Origin: an uncultured Eubacteriales bacterium
GTDB lineage: Bacteria > Bacillota > Clostridia > Oscillospirales > Oscillospiraceae
DNA length: 64,000 nucleotides
Assembly (NCBI GenBank): GCA_900079765.1
Contig: LT599017.1
Span: 3,176,996-3,240,995, forward strand
Direction of reading: 5' to 3'
In this document: positions 43,409-52,942 of the stretch, in pieces
How positions within the stretch are numbered: position 1 is the first letter of the stretch
Layout: each line of letters begins with the position of its first letter
Notes under the pieces: model-generated
The model's database searches: none
What the model saw: the letters and a program-made list of their open reading frames with translations, nothing else
What the model was told of the DNA's origin: nothing
Made by a program: the position numbers and the translations under genes

Positions 43409-45115
43409 ATGAAGAAAAAACTGCTTGCGACCCTGCTCTCCAGCACTCTGCTGCTGGGCGCGCTGGCCGGCTGCGGCACCTACCAGAACAGCGGCTCCAG
43501 CCCCGCCCCCTCCGGCTCCTCTACCCCCTCGGCCTCAGCAGGCCAGGGCGGCGGGACGGCTGCCGCCAGCACCGACTTCACCATGGCCTACAACGGTATC
43601 GTCACCCTTAACCCCATCATGAGCCAGTCCTCCAACGACGTGAATGTCTTCTACCTCACCCAGATCCAGCTGGTACGCTACTACGGAGACAAGATACAGG
43701 CAGACGCCGCCGAGAGCTACGACATCAGCGATGACTACACGGTCTATACCTTTCACCTGCGCGACGGCCTCACCTGGTCCGACGGGGAGCCCATCACCGC
43801 CGCCGACTTTGAGTACGCTGCCTACTGCCTTCTCAACCCCGACATGGGCAGCCCCGCGGCCTACAGCTGGTATGCCATTAAGAACGCCTCCGCTTACAAC
43901 TCCGGCGAGGTTACCGACTGGGCCGACGTGGGTGTGAAGGCCCTGGACGAAAAGACTCTGGAGATCACACTGGAGCGGCCCCTGAACACCTTCGACAAGA
44001 CCATCGCCGTCAAGGGCCTCTATCCCCTGCGCCGGGATTTTGTTGAGAAGGTCGGCAGCGACAAGCTGGGCTCCTCGGTTGACACCATGCTCTTCTCCGG
44101 CCCCTACATCATCACCGACTGGGTACTGGACAGCACCATGGAGCTGAAGAAGAACGACCTTTACTGGGACAGCGCCAACTCCTTTCCCACCGAGAACCTG
44201 CACTTTATTGAAGTAGAGGACGCCAATACCAAGGTCGCCATGTTTGAAAACGGCGAGGTGGATGCCATTGAGCAGCTCTCCAGCCAGTATTACGATCACC
44301 TGAGCGACTACCTCTACTCTTACACCGGCGGCGGTTTCATGTTCCTGTGGTTTAATCAGCTGGGCACCAGCGAGGAGACCTCCGCCCTCCTGAGCAACCA
44401 AAACTTCCGTCAGGCCCTGAACTATGGTTTTGACCGCTCCGCCACCGTGGCCGCCGTGAATCGGATGTGCCTTCCCTCCAGCCGCTTGGTGGACTCCAAC
44501 TTCACCGTGGCTGACGGCGGCAAGTTCGTGGATGAATACCCCGTAACCAGCGCCCCCCTCAGCGGCAACGTAGCCAAGGCAAAGGAGTACCTGGCCAAGG
44601 CCATGGACGAGCTGGGCTATACCGACGTGTCCCAGCTCCCCCAGCTGAGCCTTGTCACCTGGGACGCCTCCCAGCAGAAACTCCTGCTGGAGACCATCAT
44701 CGACCAGTGGAAACAGAACCTCGGCATCACCAACGTACAGCTTAACCAGTACGTTATCGGCACCGCCATTGGCTCCTTCTACAGTCTGGACTACGACATC
44801 TTCTGCATCACCTGGGAGACCGACGTGCTGCCCACCGACATCATGGAAGCCATGGCTACCGGCGGCGAGGTGAACTACGGCATCTGGAGCGATGCCAAAT
44901 TTGATGAGCTGGTAGCCCAGGCTGTGGCCGAGATGGATCCCCAAAAGCAGGCCGAGCTGACCGCCCAGGCGGAGCAGGCTTTCGTGGACGCCGCCGCCAT
45001 CCTGCCTCTCTATGAGAACAGCAACACCAGCGCGGTCCAGTCCTACGTCAAAGGTTTCCAGATGACCGCCACCAGCTCCGGCTACCAGTTCAACCACCTG
45101 ACCGTGGAGAAATAA
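43409..45115 (+). CDS. Peptide ABC substrate-binding lipoprotein (SBP family 5), first copy
   Basis: 568 residues. The lipoprotein signal MKKKLLATLLSSTLLLGALAGC has its Cys at residue 22, followed by a Ser/Pro/Ala linker. The mature domain is of the OppA/DppA type, with the signature region YTFHLRDGLTWSDGEPITAADFEYA near residue 115 and FRQALNYGFDRSATVAAVN. It captures peptides or peptide-like compounds for the permeases and ATPases that follow. A hairpin separates it from the permease genes. Confidence 0.93.
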   Translation: MKKKLLATLLSSTLLLGALAGCGTYQNSGSSPAPSGSSTPSASAGQGGGTAAASTDFTMAYNGIVTLNPIMSQSSNDVNVFYLTQIQLVRYYGDKIQADAAESYDISDDYTVYTFHLRDGLTWSDGEPITAADFEYAAYCLLNPDMGSPAAYSWYAIKNASAYNSGEVTDWADVGVKALDEKTLEITLERPLNTFDKTIAVKGLYPLRRDFVEKVGSDKLGSSVDTMLFSGPYIITDWVLDSTMELKKNDLYWDSANSFPTENLHFIEVEDANTKVAMFENGEVDAIEQLSSQYYDHLSDYLYSYTGGGFMFLWFNQLGTSEETSALLSNQNFRQALNYGFDRSATVAAVNRMCLPSSRLVDSNFTVADGGKFVDEYPVTSAPLSGNVAKAKEYLAKAMDELGYTDVSQLPQLSLVTWDASQQKLLLETIIDQWKQNLGITNVQLNQYVIGTAIGSFYSLDYDIFCITWETDVLPTDIMEAMATGGEVNYGIWSDAKFDELVAQAVAEMDPQKQAELTAQAEQAFVDAAAILPLYENSNTSAVQSYVKGFQMTATSSGYQFNHLTVEK

Positions 45116-45127
45116 GAAAGTTTCAAC

Positions 45128-45162
45128 GGGGAGAGCGGAGGCCCACAGCCCCCGCTCTCCCC
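45128..45162 (+). other. Stem-loop after the first peptide-binding lipoprotein gene
   Basis: 11-base arms (ggggagagcgg / ccgctctcccc), a 13-base loop and no T-run, between the binding-protein gene and the first permease gene. It is the fourth of five such elements. Confidence 0.65.
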
Positions 45163-45191
45163 CGCCCTTACCCACCGAAAGGAGACCCTCC

Positions 45192-46112
45192 TTGAAAAAA
45201 TACATCCTCAAGCGGCTGGTCATCTCCCTCGTCACCATCTGGCTCATCGCCACCTGCAGCTTTTTCCTCCTTCACGCTCTGCCTGGCAACCCCTTCGCCA
45301 CGCAGAAACTGATGAGCCAGGAGATGCTTGCCAAGATGATGACGTACTACGGGCTGGACCGCCCCCTCTGGGAGCAGTACCTCACCTTTATGGGCAATCT
45401 CCTCCACGGGGATTTCGGATACTCCCTCAAGTATGTGGGCAAGTCGGTCAACGGCGTCATCGCCCAAACTTTCCCGGTCTCTGCCCAATTGGGCCTCCAG
45501 GCCTACCTTATCAGTTTCCCACTGGGCGTCTTCTTCGGCATCATGGCGGCCCGGCGGCGGGGCCGCGCCCTGGACTACTCACTGGTGGCTTTCTCGGTGC
45601 TGGGGGTCTCCGTGCCGGTGTTCATCCTGGCCTCCCTTTTGCAGTACGTCTTCGCAATCCGATTAGGCTGGCTGCCCGTGGCCCAGTGGAAGAGCTTTGT
45701 CTACACCATTCTCCCCACCCTGACCCTCGCCATCGGCTCCATTGCCGGAAAGACCCGCACCATGCGCACCCTCATGCTGGAGGTCATATCAGAGGACTAC
45801 GTGAAAACTGCCAAGGCCAAGGGTCTCTCCGCCCGGCAGGTTGTCTGGAGCCACCAGATCCGCAACGCCATCATCCCTATGATCCCCTCCCTGGGCATGG
45901 AGATCGTGTCCATTCTCATGGGCTCCTTTGTGGTGGAGCAGATCTTCGCGGTGCCCGGTATCGGAGCCTACTTTGTCAGCTCGGTTCAGAGCCTCGACTA
46001 CACCATGACCTTGGGGCTGACCGTCTTCTTCGGCGTCTTCGTGGTGAGTGCCAACTTCATCATTGACCTAGTCTACGGCCTGGTCGACCCCAGGATCCGC
46101 GTTGTAAAGTGA
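45192..46112 (+). CDS. Peptide ABC permease, DppB/OppB-like (TTG start)
   Basis: 306 residues starting at TTG (protein MKKYILKRLVISLVTIWLIA), with AAAGGAG seven bases before. Six membrane segments; the N-terminal membrane anchor, the periplasmic loop with ALPGNPFATQK, and the EAA loop (EDYVKTAKAKGLSARQVVWSHQIRNAI) are typical. It pairs with the DppC-like permease next to it. Confidence 0.93.
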   Translation: MKKYILKRLVISLVTIWLIATCSFFLLHALPGNPFATQKLMSQEMLAKMMTYYGLDRPLWEQYLTFMGNLLHGDFGYSLKYVGKSVNGVIAQTFPVSAQLGLQAYLISFPLGVFFGIMAARRRGRALDYSLVAFSVLGVSVPVFILASLLQYVFAIRLGWLPVAQWKSFVYTILPTLTLAIGSIAGKTRTMRTLMLEVISEDYVKTAKAKGLSARQVVWSHQIRNAIIPMIPSLGMEIVSILMGSFVVEQIFAVPGIGAYFVSSVQSLDYTMTLGLTVFFGVFVVSANFIIDLVYGLVDPRIRVVK

Positions 46113-46123
46113 GGTGAGGAGAT

Positions 46124-47050
46124 ATGACAAGAGAATCTTCCGTCACGGATCGTGACTTTGTACGCCTCCCTGAGGGCCGGAGTCAGGCCGACGCCATCGT
46201 CCGCCCCAGCGTCAGCTACTGGCGGGATGTGCTGCGGCGCGTCACCTCAGACAAGGTGGCCCTCCTCAGCTTTGCCGTCATCGCCCTCATAACCCTCATG
46301 GCTGTCCTCGCACCCCTCCTCTCTCCCTATAGCTACGAGACCACCAGTCTCCTCGCCACCAACCTGCCCCCCAGCAGCCAGCACTGGTTTGGCACCGACT
46401 CTCTGGGCCGGGACCTGTGGGCCCGGGTGTGGGTGGGAGCCCGGGTGAGCCTCCTGATCGGCCTGGGCGGGGCCATCGTGCCCCAGCTCATCGGCGTCTT
46501 CCTTGGTGGCCTGTCCGGGTACTTCGGCGGCTGGGTGGACATGCTCATCATGCGTATTATCGACGTGGGGGTGTGCATTCCCTCCCTCGTGTACGTCACC
46601 CTCATCATGCTCTGGCTGGACGCGGGTCCGGCGGCCATCATCCTCGCCATCGCCATCACCGGCTGGATGGACTCTGCCCGCGTCGTCCGGGGGAGAATGC
46701 TCCAGTTCAAAAACCGCGAGTTCGTCCTCGCCGCTAAGACCCAAGGTGCCTCCCCTCTCCGCATCATCTTCCGGCACATCTTGCCCAACATCTTAGGCCA
46801 GCAGGTGGTCAGCATCTCCTCTGCCATCCCGGCGGCCATCTTCCTGGAGGCCTACCTCTCCTTCATCGGACTGGGCATCAAGTCCCCCATGACCTCCTGG
46901 GGCCAGCTCTGCCAGATTGGCTCTTCCTTTTACCGGCTTTATCCCTACCAGCTCTTCATCCCCGGGGGGCTTATCAGCGTGACCATCCTGGCATTCTACC
47001 TCTTCGGCAACTGCCTGCGGGACGCGCTGGACCCCCATCTGAGAGATTGA
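46124..47050 (+). CDS. Peptide ABC permease, DppC/OppC-like
   Basis: 308 residues with an N-terminal cytoplasmic segment of about 40 residues, then six membrane segments. HWFGTDSLGRDLWARVWVGARVSL is the classic OppC/DppC motif and REFVLAAKTQGASPLRIIFRHILPN the EAA loop. It forms the translocation pore with the DppB-like permease. Confidence 0.93.
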   Translation: MTRESSVTDRDFVRLPEGRSQADAIVRPSVSYWRDVLRRVTSDKVALLSFAVIALITLMAVLAPLLSPYSYETTSLLATNLPPSSQHWFGTDSLGRDLWARVWVGARVSLLIGLGGAIVPQLIGVFLGGLSGYFGGWVDMLIMRIIDVGVCIPSLVYVTLIMLWLDAGPAAIILAIAITGWMDSARVVRGRMLQFKNREFVLAAKTQGASPLRIIFRHILPNILGQQVVSISSAIPAAIFLEAYLSFIGLGIKSPMTSWGQLCQIGSSFYRLYPYQLFIPGGLISVTILAFYLFGNCLRDALDPHLRD

Positions 47051-47063
47051 GGAGGGAGAGACT

Positions 47064-48104
47064 ATGAGTGAGCATTTATTGGACGTACGAAACCTCCGGG
47101 TCTCTTTTCACACCTACGCCGGCGAGGTGAAGGCGGTGCGGGGTGTCAGCTTTTGGCTGGACGCAGGGGAGACTTTGGCCATTGTGGGGGAGTCGGGCTG
47201 CGGCAAATCGGTGACGGTGCAGACCATCATGAAACTCCTCCCCTCTCCGCCCGCCAGGATCAAGGACGGGGCCATCCTCTATCAGGGCAGGGACATCACA
47301 CGCCTCACCGACAAGGAGATGGAGAACTACCGGGGCAAGGAGTTCTCCATGATTTTTCAGGACTCCATGACCAGCCTGAACCCCACCATGCGCGTGGGCC
47401 GCCAGATGTGCGAGGGCATCCTGCGCCACCGCAAGGCCTCCCGGGAGGAGGCAAAGCATCTGGCCATTGAGCTGCTGGGCCAGGTGGGTCTCCCCAACCC
47501 GGAGCAGGCCTACCGCCGATACCCCCACACCATGTCCGGCGGGCAGCGCCAGCGGGTTATGATCGCCATGGCGATTGCCTGCAACCCCAAAATCCTCTTT
47601 GCGGACGAGCCCACCACCGCCCTGGACGTGACCATGCAGGCCCAGATCTTAGACCTGGTGAACGGCCTGAAGGCGCGCCTGGGCACTTCCGTCCTCCTCA
47701 TCACCCACGACTTAGGCGTGGTCGCCAAGATGGCGGACCGCATCGCCGTTATGTACGCAGGCAAGGTGGTGGAGTACGGGGATGCCCGCCAGGTCTTCTA
47801 CCGCCCCTGCCACCCCTACACCTGGGGCCTTCTGGGGGCCATGCCCAACCTGATCCAGGACGTGAAGAGCGAGCTGTATGCCATCCCCGGAACACCGCCC
47901 GACCTGTACTCTCCGCCCCAGGGCTGCGCTTTTGCCGCCCGCTGCCCATACGCCATGGAGGCCTGTCTGAAGGAGGACGCGCCCGAATTCTCCTGTGGGG
48001 AGGGCCACTCCTCCCGCTGCTGGCTGCTGGACCAGCGATCCGAACCCGTCATGCCGCCGGAGGGCATACCGGAGCTGCCGAGAGGAGGCGCAATCCTTGA
48101 GTGA
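47064..48104 (+). CDS. Peptide ABC ATPase, OppD/DppD-like
   Basis: 346 residues. Walker A is GESGCGKS, the signature [15 protein letters not shown], Walker [12 protein letters not shown]. The C-terminal oligopeptide/dipeptide extension has the iron-sulfur-type cysteine segment (GCAFAARCPYAMEACLKE). It hydrolyses ATP together with the OppF-like protein, whose TTG start overlaps its last codons. Confidence 0.94.
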   Translation: MSEHLLDVRNLRVSFHTYAGEVKAVRGVSFWLDAGETLAIVGESGCGKSVTVQTIMKLLPSPPARIKDGAILYQGRDITRLTDKEMENYRGKEFSMIFQDSMTSLNPTMRVGRQMCEGILRHRKASREEAKHLAIELLGQVGLPNPEQAYRRYPHTMSGGQRQRVMIAMAIACNPKILFADEPTTALDVTMQAQILDLVNGLKARLGTSVLLITHDLGVVAKMADRIAVMYAGKVVEYGDARQVFYRPCHPYTWGLLGAMPNLIQDVKSELYAIPGTPPDLYSPPQGCAFAARCPYAMEACLKEDAPEFSCGEGHSSRCWLLDQRSEPVMPPEGIPELPRGGAILE

Positions 48105-49053
48105 TACCATTTTGGAGGCCGAGAGCCTCAAAAAATATTTCCGCGTAGGCAAAGGGCAAACCCTCAAGGCAGTGGACGGCGTGTCCTTCTCCATCCAGCG
48201 GGGCAAAACTCTGGGCCTGGTGGGGGAGTCGGGCTGCGGCAAGACCACTGTCGGCCGCACCCTTCTGCGCGTCTACGAGCCCGATGGCGGCAAAATCGTC
48301 TTCGACGGACAGGATGTGAGCCGAGCCAATCATGCCCAGTCCAAGGCCCTCACTCGCAAGATGCAGATGGTTTTTCAGGACCCCTACGCCTCCCTCAACC
48401 CCTTTTTCACCGTGGGGGAGATCGTGGGCGAGGGACTGGAGATCCACAGGCTGCACGGGAACACCAGCGAGCGGCGGGAGCGGGTATACGAGCTTTTGAA
48501 CATGGTGGGTCTCAGCAAGGATCACGCCAACCGTTTCCCCCACGAGTTCTCCGGCGGGCAGCGCCAGCGGGTGGGCATTGCCCGCGCCCTGGCACTGGAC
48601 CCGGAATTCATCGTCTGCGACGAGGCCATCTCCGCCTTAGACGTATCCATCCAGGCTCAGGTGGTCAATATGCTGATGAAGTTCCAGCGGGACCTGGAGC
48701 TCACCTATCTCTTCATCGCCCACGACCTTTCCATGGTGCGGCACATAGCCGACCACACGGCGGTGATGTACCTAGGCACGGTGGTAGAGTACGGTCCCAC
48801 TCTGGAGGTATACTCCCATCCTGCACACCCCTACACACAGGGCCTGCTCTCCGCCGTCCCCGTGGCCGACCCGGACTATGAAAAGGCCCACCAGCGCATC
48901 CCCATGGACGGAGAAGTGCCCAGCCCCGTGAACCCCAGCCCTGGATGCCGGTTCTGCGCCCGCTGTCCCAGGGCTACCGACGTATGCCGCAGGGACACCC
49001 CGGCCCTGCGGGACCTGGGGGGTAGCCACAGCGCAGCCTGCCACAATCTTTGA
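48097..49053 (+). CDS. Peptide ABC ATPase, OppF/DppF-like (TTG start)
   Basis: 318 residues from a TTG at 48097 with AGGAGG eight bases upstream, overlapping the OppD-like stop by 8 bases; the longer open frame lies inside the previous gene. Walker A GESGCGKTT, signature FSGGQRQRVGIARAL, and a C-terminal Cys segment (GCRFCARCPRATDVCRRD). In the first Walker B the usual Glu is present (IVCDEAISALD). Confidence 0.93.
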   Translation: MSDTILEAESLKKYFRVGKGQTLKAVDGVSFSIQRGKTLGLVGESGCGKTTVGRTLLRVYEPDGGKIVFDGQDVSRANHAQSKALTRKMQMVFQDPYASLNPFFTVGEIVGEGLEIHRLHGNTSERRERVYELLNMVGLSKDHANRFPHEFSGGQRQRVGIARALALDPEFIVCDEAISALDVSIQAQVVNMLMKFQRDLELTYLFIAHDLSMVRHIADHTAVMYLGTVVEYGPTLEVYSHPAHPYTQGLLSAVPVADPDYEKAHQRIPMDGEVPSPVNPSPGCRFCARCPRATDVCRRDTPALRDLGGSHSAACHNL

Positions 49054-49074
49054 TTTTTTAAGGAGGAGCGCCCT

Positions 49075-49899
49075 ATGAACACACAAGAGATGGTCCAGAT
49101 CGCACTTGACCTGGCCAAATTAGACGAGCTGCCCATGGACTCGGCCATTTCGGTGGAGGGGGAGAACATCACCAGCGTGCTGGCCGGCATCGACATGGGC
49201 GCCGCCGAACTGTCCCTCGCCCGGCAGCTGGGGTATGACTGTGTGGCGCGGCACCACAACATGGTGCCGCGCCTCGGTAAGCTGGGAGATCTGGTGGCTC
49301 ACGACCACTACGAGAAGATGGTCAAGTACGGTGTGCCCGTCAACGTGGCCCAAAAGCTGCTGGAGCACCGCAAGCGGGCGGTGGAAATCATGTTCCACGG
49401 TTCCAACTTAGACGGCGCTCCCTCGGTGGCCCGGCTGCTCGGCATGCCCTACGTGGGTCTGCACACGCCCGCCGACCTGTTGGGGGAACGGGCCGTGGAG
49501 GCCAAGGTGGCCGAGGTGTGCTCTGAGAAAGAAAACCCCACCGTACAGGATGTTCTTGATAAGCTCCTGACCATCCGGGAGTATGCCCAGGCCCCCGAGG
49601 GGCAGAAGCCCGCCATCTGGGTGGGAGAACCCACCAGCTATGCGGGCAAGGTTATCGTGGAGTTTGCCGGAGGTCTCGCCGGCGAGCTGGACGAGCTGAA
49701 AGCCTACATTGACGCGGGGGTGGGAACCTTCATATGCATGCACATGGACGGCGACATTGTTAAGGCCCTGCGGGAGGACAACCGCTGCAACGTCCTGGTT
49801 ATGGGCCATATGTCAAGTGACTCCATCGGCTTTAACCAAATCCTCGACGCCTGGGAGGCCAAAGGCGTAAAGGTCACCCGCGTCGGCGGGCTGATCTGA
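49075..49899 (+). CDS. NIF3-like (DUF34) metal-binding protein
   Basis: 274 residues. ARHHNMVPRLGKLGD in the N-terminal half resembles the HH metal-binding site of NIF3 proteins, and VGLHTPADLLGERAVEAKVAE and NVLVMGHMSSDSIGFNQIL match other family positions. NIF3 proteins are widespread di-metal proteins, several with GTP-cyclohydrolase-I-like or phosphatase activity, but mostly uncharacterised. It is encoded inside the peptide-import operon, between the ATPase and the amidohydrolase genes, so here it may be a metal-dependent hydrolase for an imported compound. The match is by motif only. Confidence 0.6.
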   Translation: MNTQEMVQIALDLAKLDELPMDSAISVEGENITSVLAGIDMGAAELSLARQLGYDCVARHHNMVPRLGKLGDLVAHDHYEKMVKYGVPVNVAQKLLEHRKRAVEIMFHGSNLDGAPSVARLLGMPYVGLHTPADLLGERAVEAKVAEVCSEKENPTVQDVLDKLLTIREYAQAPEGQKPAIWVGEPTSYAGKVIVEFAGGLAGELDELKAYIDAGVGTFICMHMDGDIVKALREDNRCNVLVMGHMSSDSIGFNQILDAWEAKGVKVTRVGGLI

Positions 49900-49912
49900 G
49901 GGAGGGAGCGCC

Positions 49913-51724
49913 ATGTCTCTCCTTCTCATTCAGCACGGAACGGTGGTAGACGGCAGGGGGGCGGCGCCCTACGCCTCCGATGTGCTGGTGCGCGGCGGCG
50001 CCATCGAGGCGGTGGGCCCCGGCCTCACCCCTCCGGAGGGGGCACGAATCATCAACGCCACCGGAAAGCTGATAACCCCGGGCTTTATCAATATGCACTC
50101 CCATGCCGACTGCTCTGCCGCCATGTACCCCAACATGGAGAGCACTTTGGGCCAGGGAATCACCACTGAGTTCGCAGGCCACTGCGGGCTGGGTGTGGCT
50201 CCGGTGGGGAAGGACTGGCTCTATATGTTCCCGGAGAAGAAGGCCTTCACCCAGGTCATGCCCGAGCCCGCCGGGGGCATCAACCCCTACCACGCCTATA
50301 TCGTCCCCACCGACAGGCTCCGCGCCCCCTTTGAGCGTGCCTATGGCGAGACGCTGGATTGGTCCAGCTACGGGGAGTTTTTAGGCCACCTGCGCCGGGT
50401 GGGCACAGGGGCCAACCTGGCGGTGGTTGCGGGCCACGCCCAAATACGCCTCCAGGCCATGGGCAGCGACTACCGCCGCGCCGCCACCGAGGAGGAGCTG
50501 CGCTCCATGGAGGCCGCCCTGGACGAGGCCATGGACGGCGGCGCTCTGGGTTTGAGCCTGGGCCTAGACTACGAGCCAGGCCTTTTTGCAGATCAAGCGG
50601 AGCTGCTGCGGCTCATGAAAAAAGTGGCCGCCCGGAACGGGCTGGTTACCGCCCATACCCGCAGCCGCAGGCACGACTCCTATAACCACCCCCAGAACTT
50701 CCTGGATGGGCTGAAGGAATTCCTCTCCCTGGGCCGGGAGAGCGGCGCACGCATCCACGTAAGCCACATCCAAAGCGGCTACGAGGTCACCCCCGCCCAT
50801 GATGGACTCATCCGTGCGGCGGTGGAGGAAACCTTGTCCGAGCTGGAGCGTGCCCGGAGCGGGGGCGTGGACGTAACCTGGGACGTGATCCCGAAGTACG
50901 CCTTCGGCCCCTTCCACTACCCCCAGGCCGCCTCCATGTTCCAGCCCTATGTGGAGGCCTGCGGCGGCTGCAAGGCCTTTTCTGCCGCCCTTACTATCGC
51001 CTCCTACCGAAAACGTATCTCCGACGAAATCCGCGCGGGGAACCACGCCTCCAAGGGGGTGTTTACCCGGTTCGACCCCAAGGGTGACCCAGACTGGGAC
51101 ACAAGGCAGAAGTTCACCCGCGCTGCCCGGAACGAGGTGGTGGGGAAGACCATCTGTCAGGCTGCGGAGGGGAAAGACAGCCTCGACTTCCTCCTGGACC
51201 TGTTGACGGAGGACCCCTATGCCGCCTTGATCCCCCTGGGCCGCAGGCCGGAGCATACCCCGGACCGGGATGCCTTCGCGGCCCGGCCGGAGGCTGCCAT
51301 CGGCCTCGATACCTGGACCTTTGACTATGACGCGGCCCTCTCTGCCGGGGACATGCCCCTGGAGTGCGGCGCTCCCGCCACCTACGCGGGGATGACGGTC
51401 TTTCTCGAGACTGAGCGGAACAAGGGTGAGCCCATCCAGGCCACCGTTCAAAAGCTCACGGGCAACGCCGCCCGGGCGCTGGGCCTGGAGGACCATGGCG
51501 TCGTCGCCCCCGGTAAAGCCGCCGACCTGCTGGTGCTGGACTGGGCGCATTTCTCCGCCGAAGAGGACCTGGCCGACCCCCGCAGGGGGGCAAAGGGCCT
51601 CGACTATGTGCTGGTGGGTGGGCAGGTGGCCGTGGACCACGCAAGCCACACCCATGTCCGCTCCGGAGCCATTCTGGCCCGCTCCGCCTCCGGTCAAGCA
51701 AGCAGAAAAGAGGACGCAAAATGA
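49913..51724 (+). CDS. N-acyl-D-amino-acid deacylase-like amidohydrolase, first copy
   Basis: 603 residues. The amidohydrolase start (IQHGTVVDGRGAAPYASDVLVRGG, then PGFINMHSHAD) carries the first metal His pair. EFAGHCGLGVAPVG holds the Cys that is a zinc ligand in D-aminoacylases; later His residues are in VTAHTRSRRHDSYN and IHVSHIQSG. The family removes acyl groups from N-acyl-D-amino acids (D-Glu, D-Asp and hydrophobic types). It is longer than typical D-aminoacylase (about 480-530). It is cytoplasmic and overlaps the next gene by 4 bases (ATGA). Confidence 0.85.
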   Translation: MSLLLIQHGTVVDGRGAAPYASDVLVRGGAIEAVGPGLTPPEGARIINATGKLITPGFINMHSHADCSAAMYPNMESTLGQGITTEFAGHCGLGVAPVGKDWLYMFPEKKAFTQVMPEPAGGINPYHAYIVPTDRLRAPFERAYGETLDWSSYGEFLGHLRRVGTGANLAVVAGHAQIRLQAMGSDYRRAATEEELRSMEAALDEAMDGGALGLSLGLDYEPGLFADQAELLRLMKKVAARNGLVTAHTRSRRHDSYNHPQNFLDGLKEFLSLGRESGARIHVSHIQSGYEVTPAHDGLIRAAVEETLSELERARSGGVDVTWDVIPKYAFGPFHYPQAASMFQPYVEACGGCKAFSAALTIASYRKRISDEIRAGNHASKGVFTRFDPKGDPDWDTRQKFTRAARNEVVGKTICQAAEGKDSLDFLLDLLTEDPYAALIPLGRRPEHTPDRDAFAARPEAAIGLDTWTFDYDAALSAGDMPLECGAPATYAGMTVFLETERNKGEPIQATVQKLTGNAARALGLEDHGVVAPGKAADLLVLDWAHFSAEEDLADPRRGAKGLDYVLVGGQVAVDHASHTHVRSGAILARSASGQASRKEDAK

Positions 51725-52884
51725 CCTTTGATTTTACTACCATCGCCGACGCGGTGGATTACGGTTTCGGCTCCGACTTTACCCCCGGACACACCGTGAT
51801 GGCGGGGGCCCAGCTCCACGTGAAGACCGCTCCCTGCGTGATCGATGCGCTGACGGGCCTCGTCCAATCGGGACTATACGGCTGGACGCCCTCGGACGGA
51901 GGGGACTACCTGGGGGCCATCGTGAACTGGATGGCCTCTGTACGGAACTGGGAGATTAGCCCCAGCTGGATCGTCCCATCCTACGGTATCCTCCAGGGCA
52001 TGTGCGCCGCCATCCGGGCTTTTACTCAGCCAGGAGACGGCATCATCGTCCAGCAGCCGGTGTACCTGCTCTACGCAAGAGCCATCGCCAACTGCGGGCG
52101 TGTTCTGGTAGACAGTCCCCTCCTCTGTAAGGAAGGGCACTACGAGATGGACTTTGCCGACCTGGAGGCCAAGATGGCCGCCCCGGAAAATAAGCTTATG
52201 CTCCTGTGCAATCCCCACAACCCCACCATGGACGTGTGGGAGCGCCCGGACTTGGAGCTGGTGGCGGCCCTTGCAAAGAAACATCACGTACTGGTGGTGG
52301 TGGACGAGATTTTTGCCGAGCACGTGTGGGAACCGGGCCTGATGACCCCTTACGCCGCCCTGGAGGACGCAAAGGACAACTGCATCGTCTGCACGAGCCT
52401 GGGCAAGGCATTCAACTTCACCGGCACCAGCCACGCCAATCTCATCATTCCCAATGAGGCCCTCCGCGGCGCCTACCGCACCCAGCGGGATGCAGACCAC
52501 TACGGCAGCCTCTCCCCCTTCATGCGCACGGCGCTCCTCGCGGCCTACACCCCGGAGGGAAAGGGCTGGATCGACGCGCTGATGGACTTTACCCGTGAAA
52601 ACGAGCGTCTGGTGCGTAGCTTCTTCGGAGAGCACTTCCCCGCCGTCCGGGTTTTCCGCCACCGGGCAGGCACCCTGCTCTGGGCCGACTTTAGGCGCCT
52701 GGGCCTTACCGAACCGGAGCTGGACGCCCTTTTCCGAGCCGCCGAGGTGGAGCCTGACCTGGGCAGCAAGTACGGCACGGCAGGAACCGGGTATCTGCGC
52801 CTGCAAATCGGGATGCCCAGCTCCGAACTGACCGGGGCGTTGGACCGTCTCCTCTCTGCCGCCCGGAAACGTGGATTAGCCTGA
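51721..52884 (+). CDS. PLP-dependent aminotransferase/C-S lyase, MalY/PatB-like
   Basis: 387 residues, fold-type I. The cofactor pocket is seen in LLCNPHNPTMDVWERPDLE and VVVDEIFAEHVW, with the Schiff-base Lys in TSLGKAFNFTGTSHANLIIPN. This layout is typical of MalY/PatB cystathionine beta-lyase-type proteins, which include both C-S lyases and aminotransferases. As the last gene of the D-amino-acid-like operon it may transaminate or cleave the released amino acid. It is translationally coupled to the amidohydrolase. Confidence 0.88.
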   Translation: MTFDFTTIADAVDYGFGSDFTPGHTVMAGAQLHVKTAPCVIDALTGLVQSGLYGWTPSDGGDYLGAIVNWMASVRNWEISPSWIVPSYGILQGMCAAIRAFTQPGDGIIVQQPVYLLYARAIANCGRVLVDSPLLCKEGHYEMDFADLEAKMAAPENKLMLLCNPHNPTMDVWERPDLELVAALAKKHHVLVVVDEIFAEHVWEPGLMTPYAALEDAKDNCIVCTSLGKAFNFTGTSHANLIIPNEALRGAYRTQRDADHYGSLSPFMRTALLAAYTPEGKGWIDALMDFTRENERLVRSFFGEHFPAVRVFRHRAGTLLWADFRRLGLTEPELDALFRAAEVEPDLGSKYGTAGTGYLRLQIGMPSSELTGALDRLLSAARKRGLA

Positions 52885-52891
52885 CATAATT

Positions 52892-52926
52892 AAAGCGCGC
52901 CGCAATTTCATTTTGCGGCGCGCTTT
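52892..52926. terminator. Bidirectional terminator between the two peptide operons
   Basis: Perfect 14-base arms (aaagcgcgccgcaa / ttgcggcgcgcttt), a 7-base loop, T-run on the plus side and A-rich on the other. It sits between convergent genes. Confidence 0.9.
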
Positions 52927-52942
52927 TTTATGTTTTAAAATT

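Noticed and set aside
43535-45253. 572-codon minus-strand frame antisense to the first peptide-binding protein
   Set aside because: Shadow of the lipoprotein gene. It is rich in Gly, Val and His with no domain, and has no ribosome-binding site.
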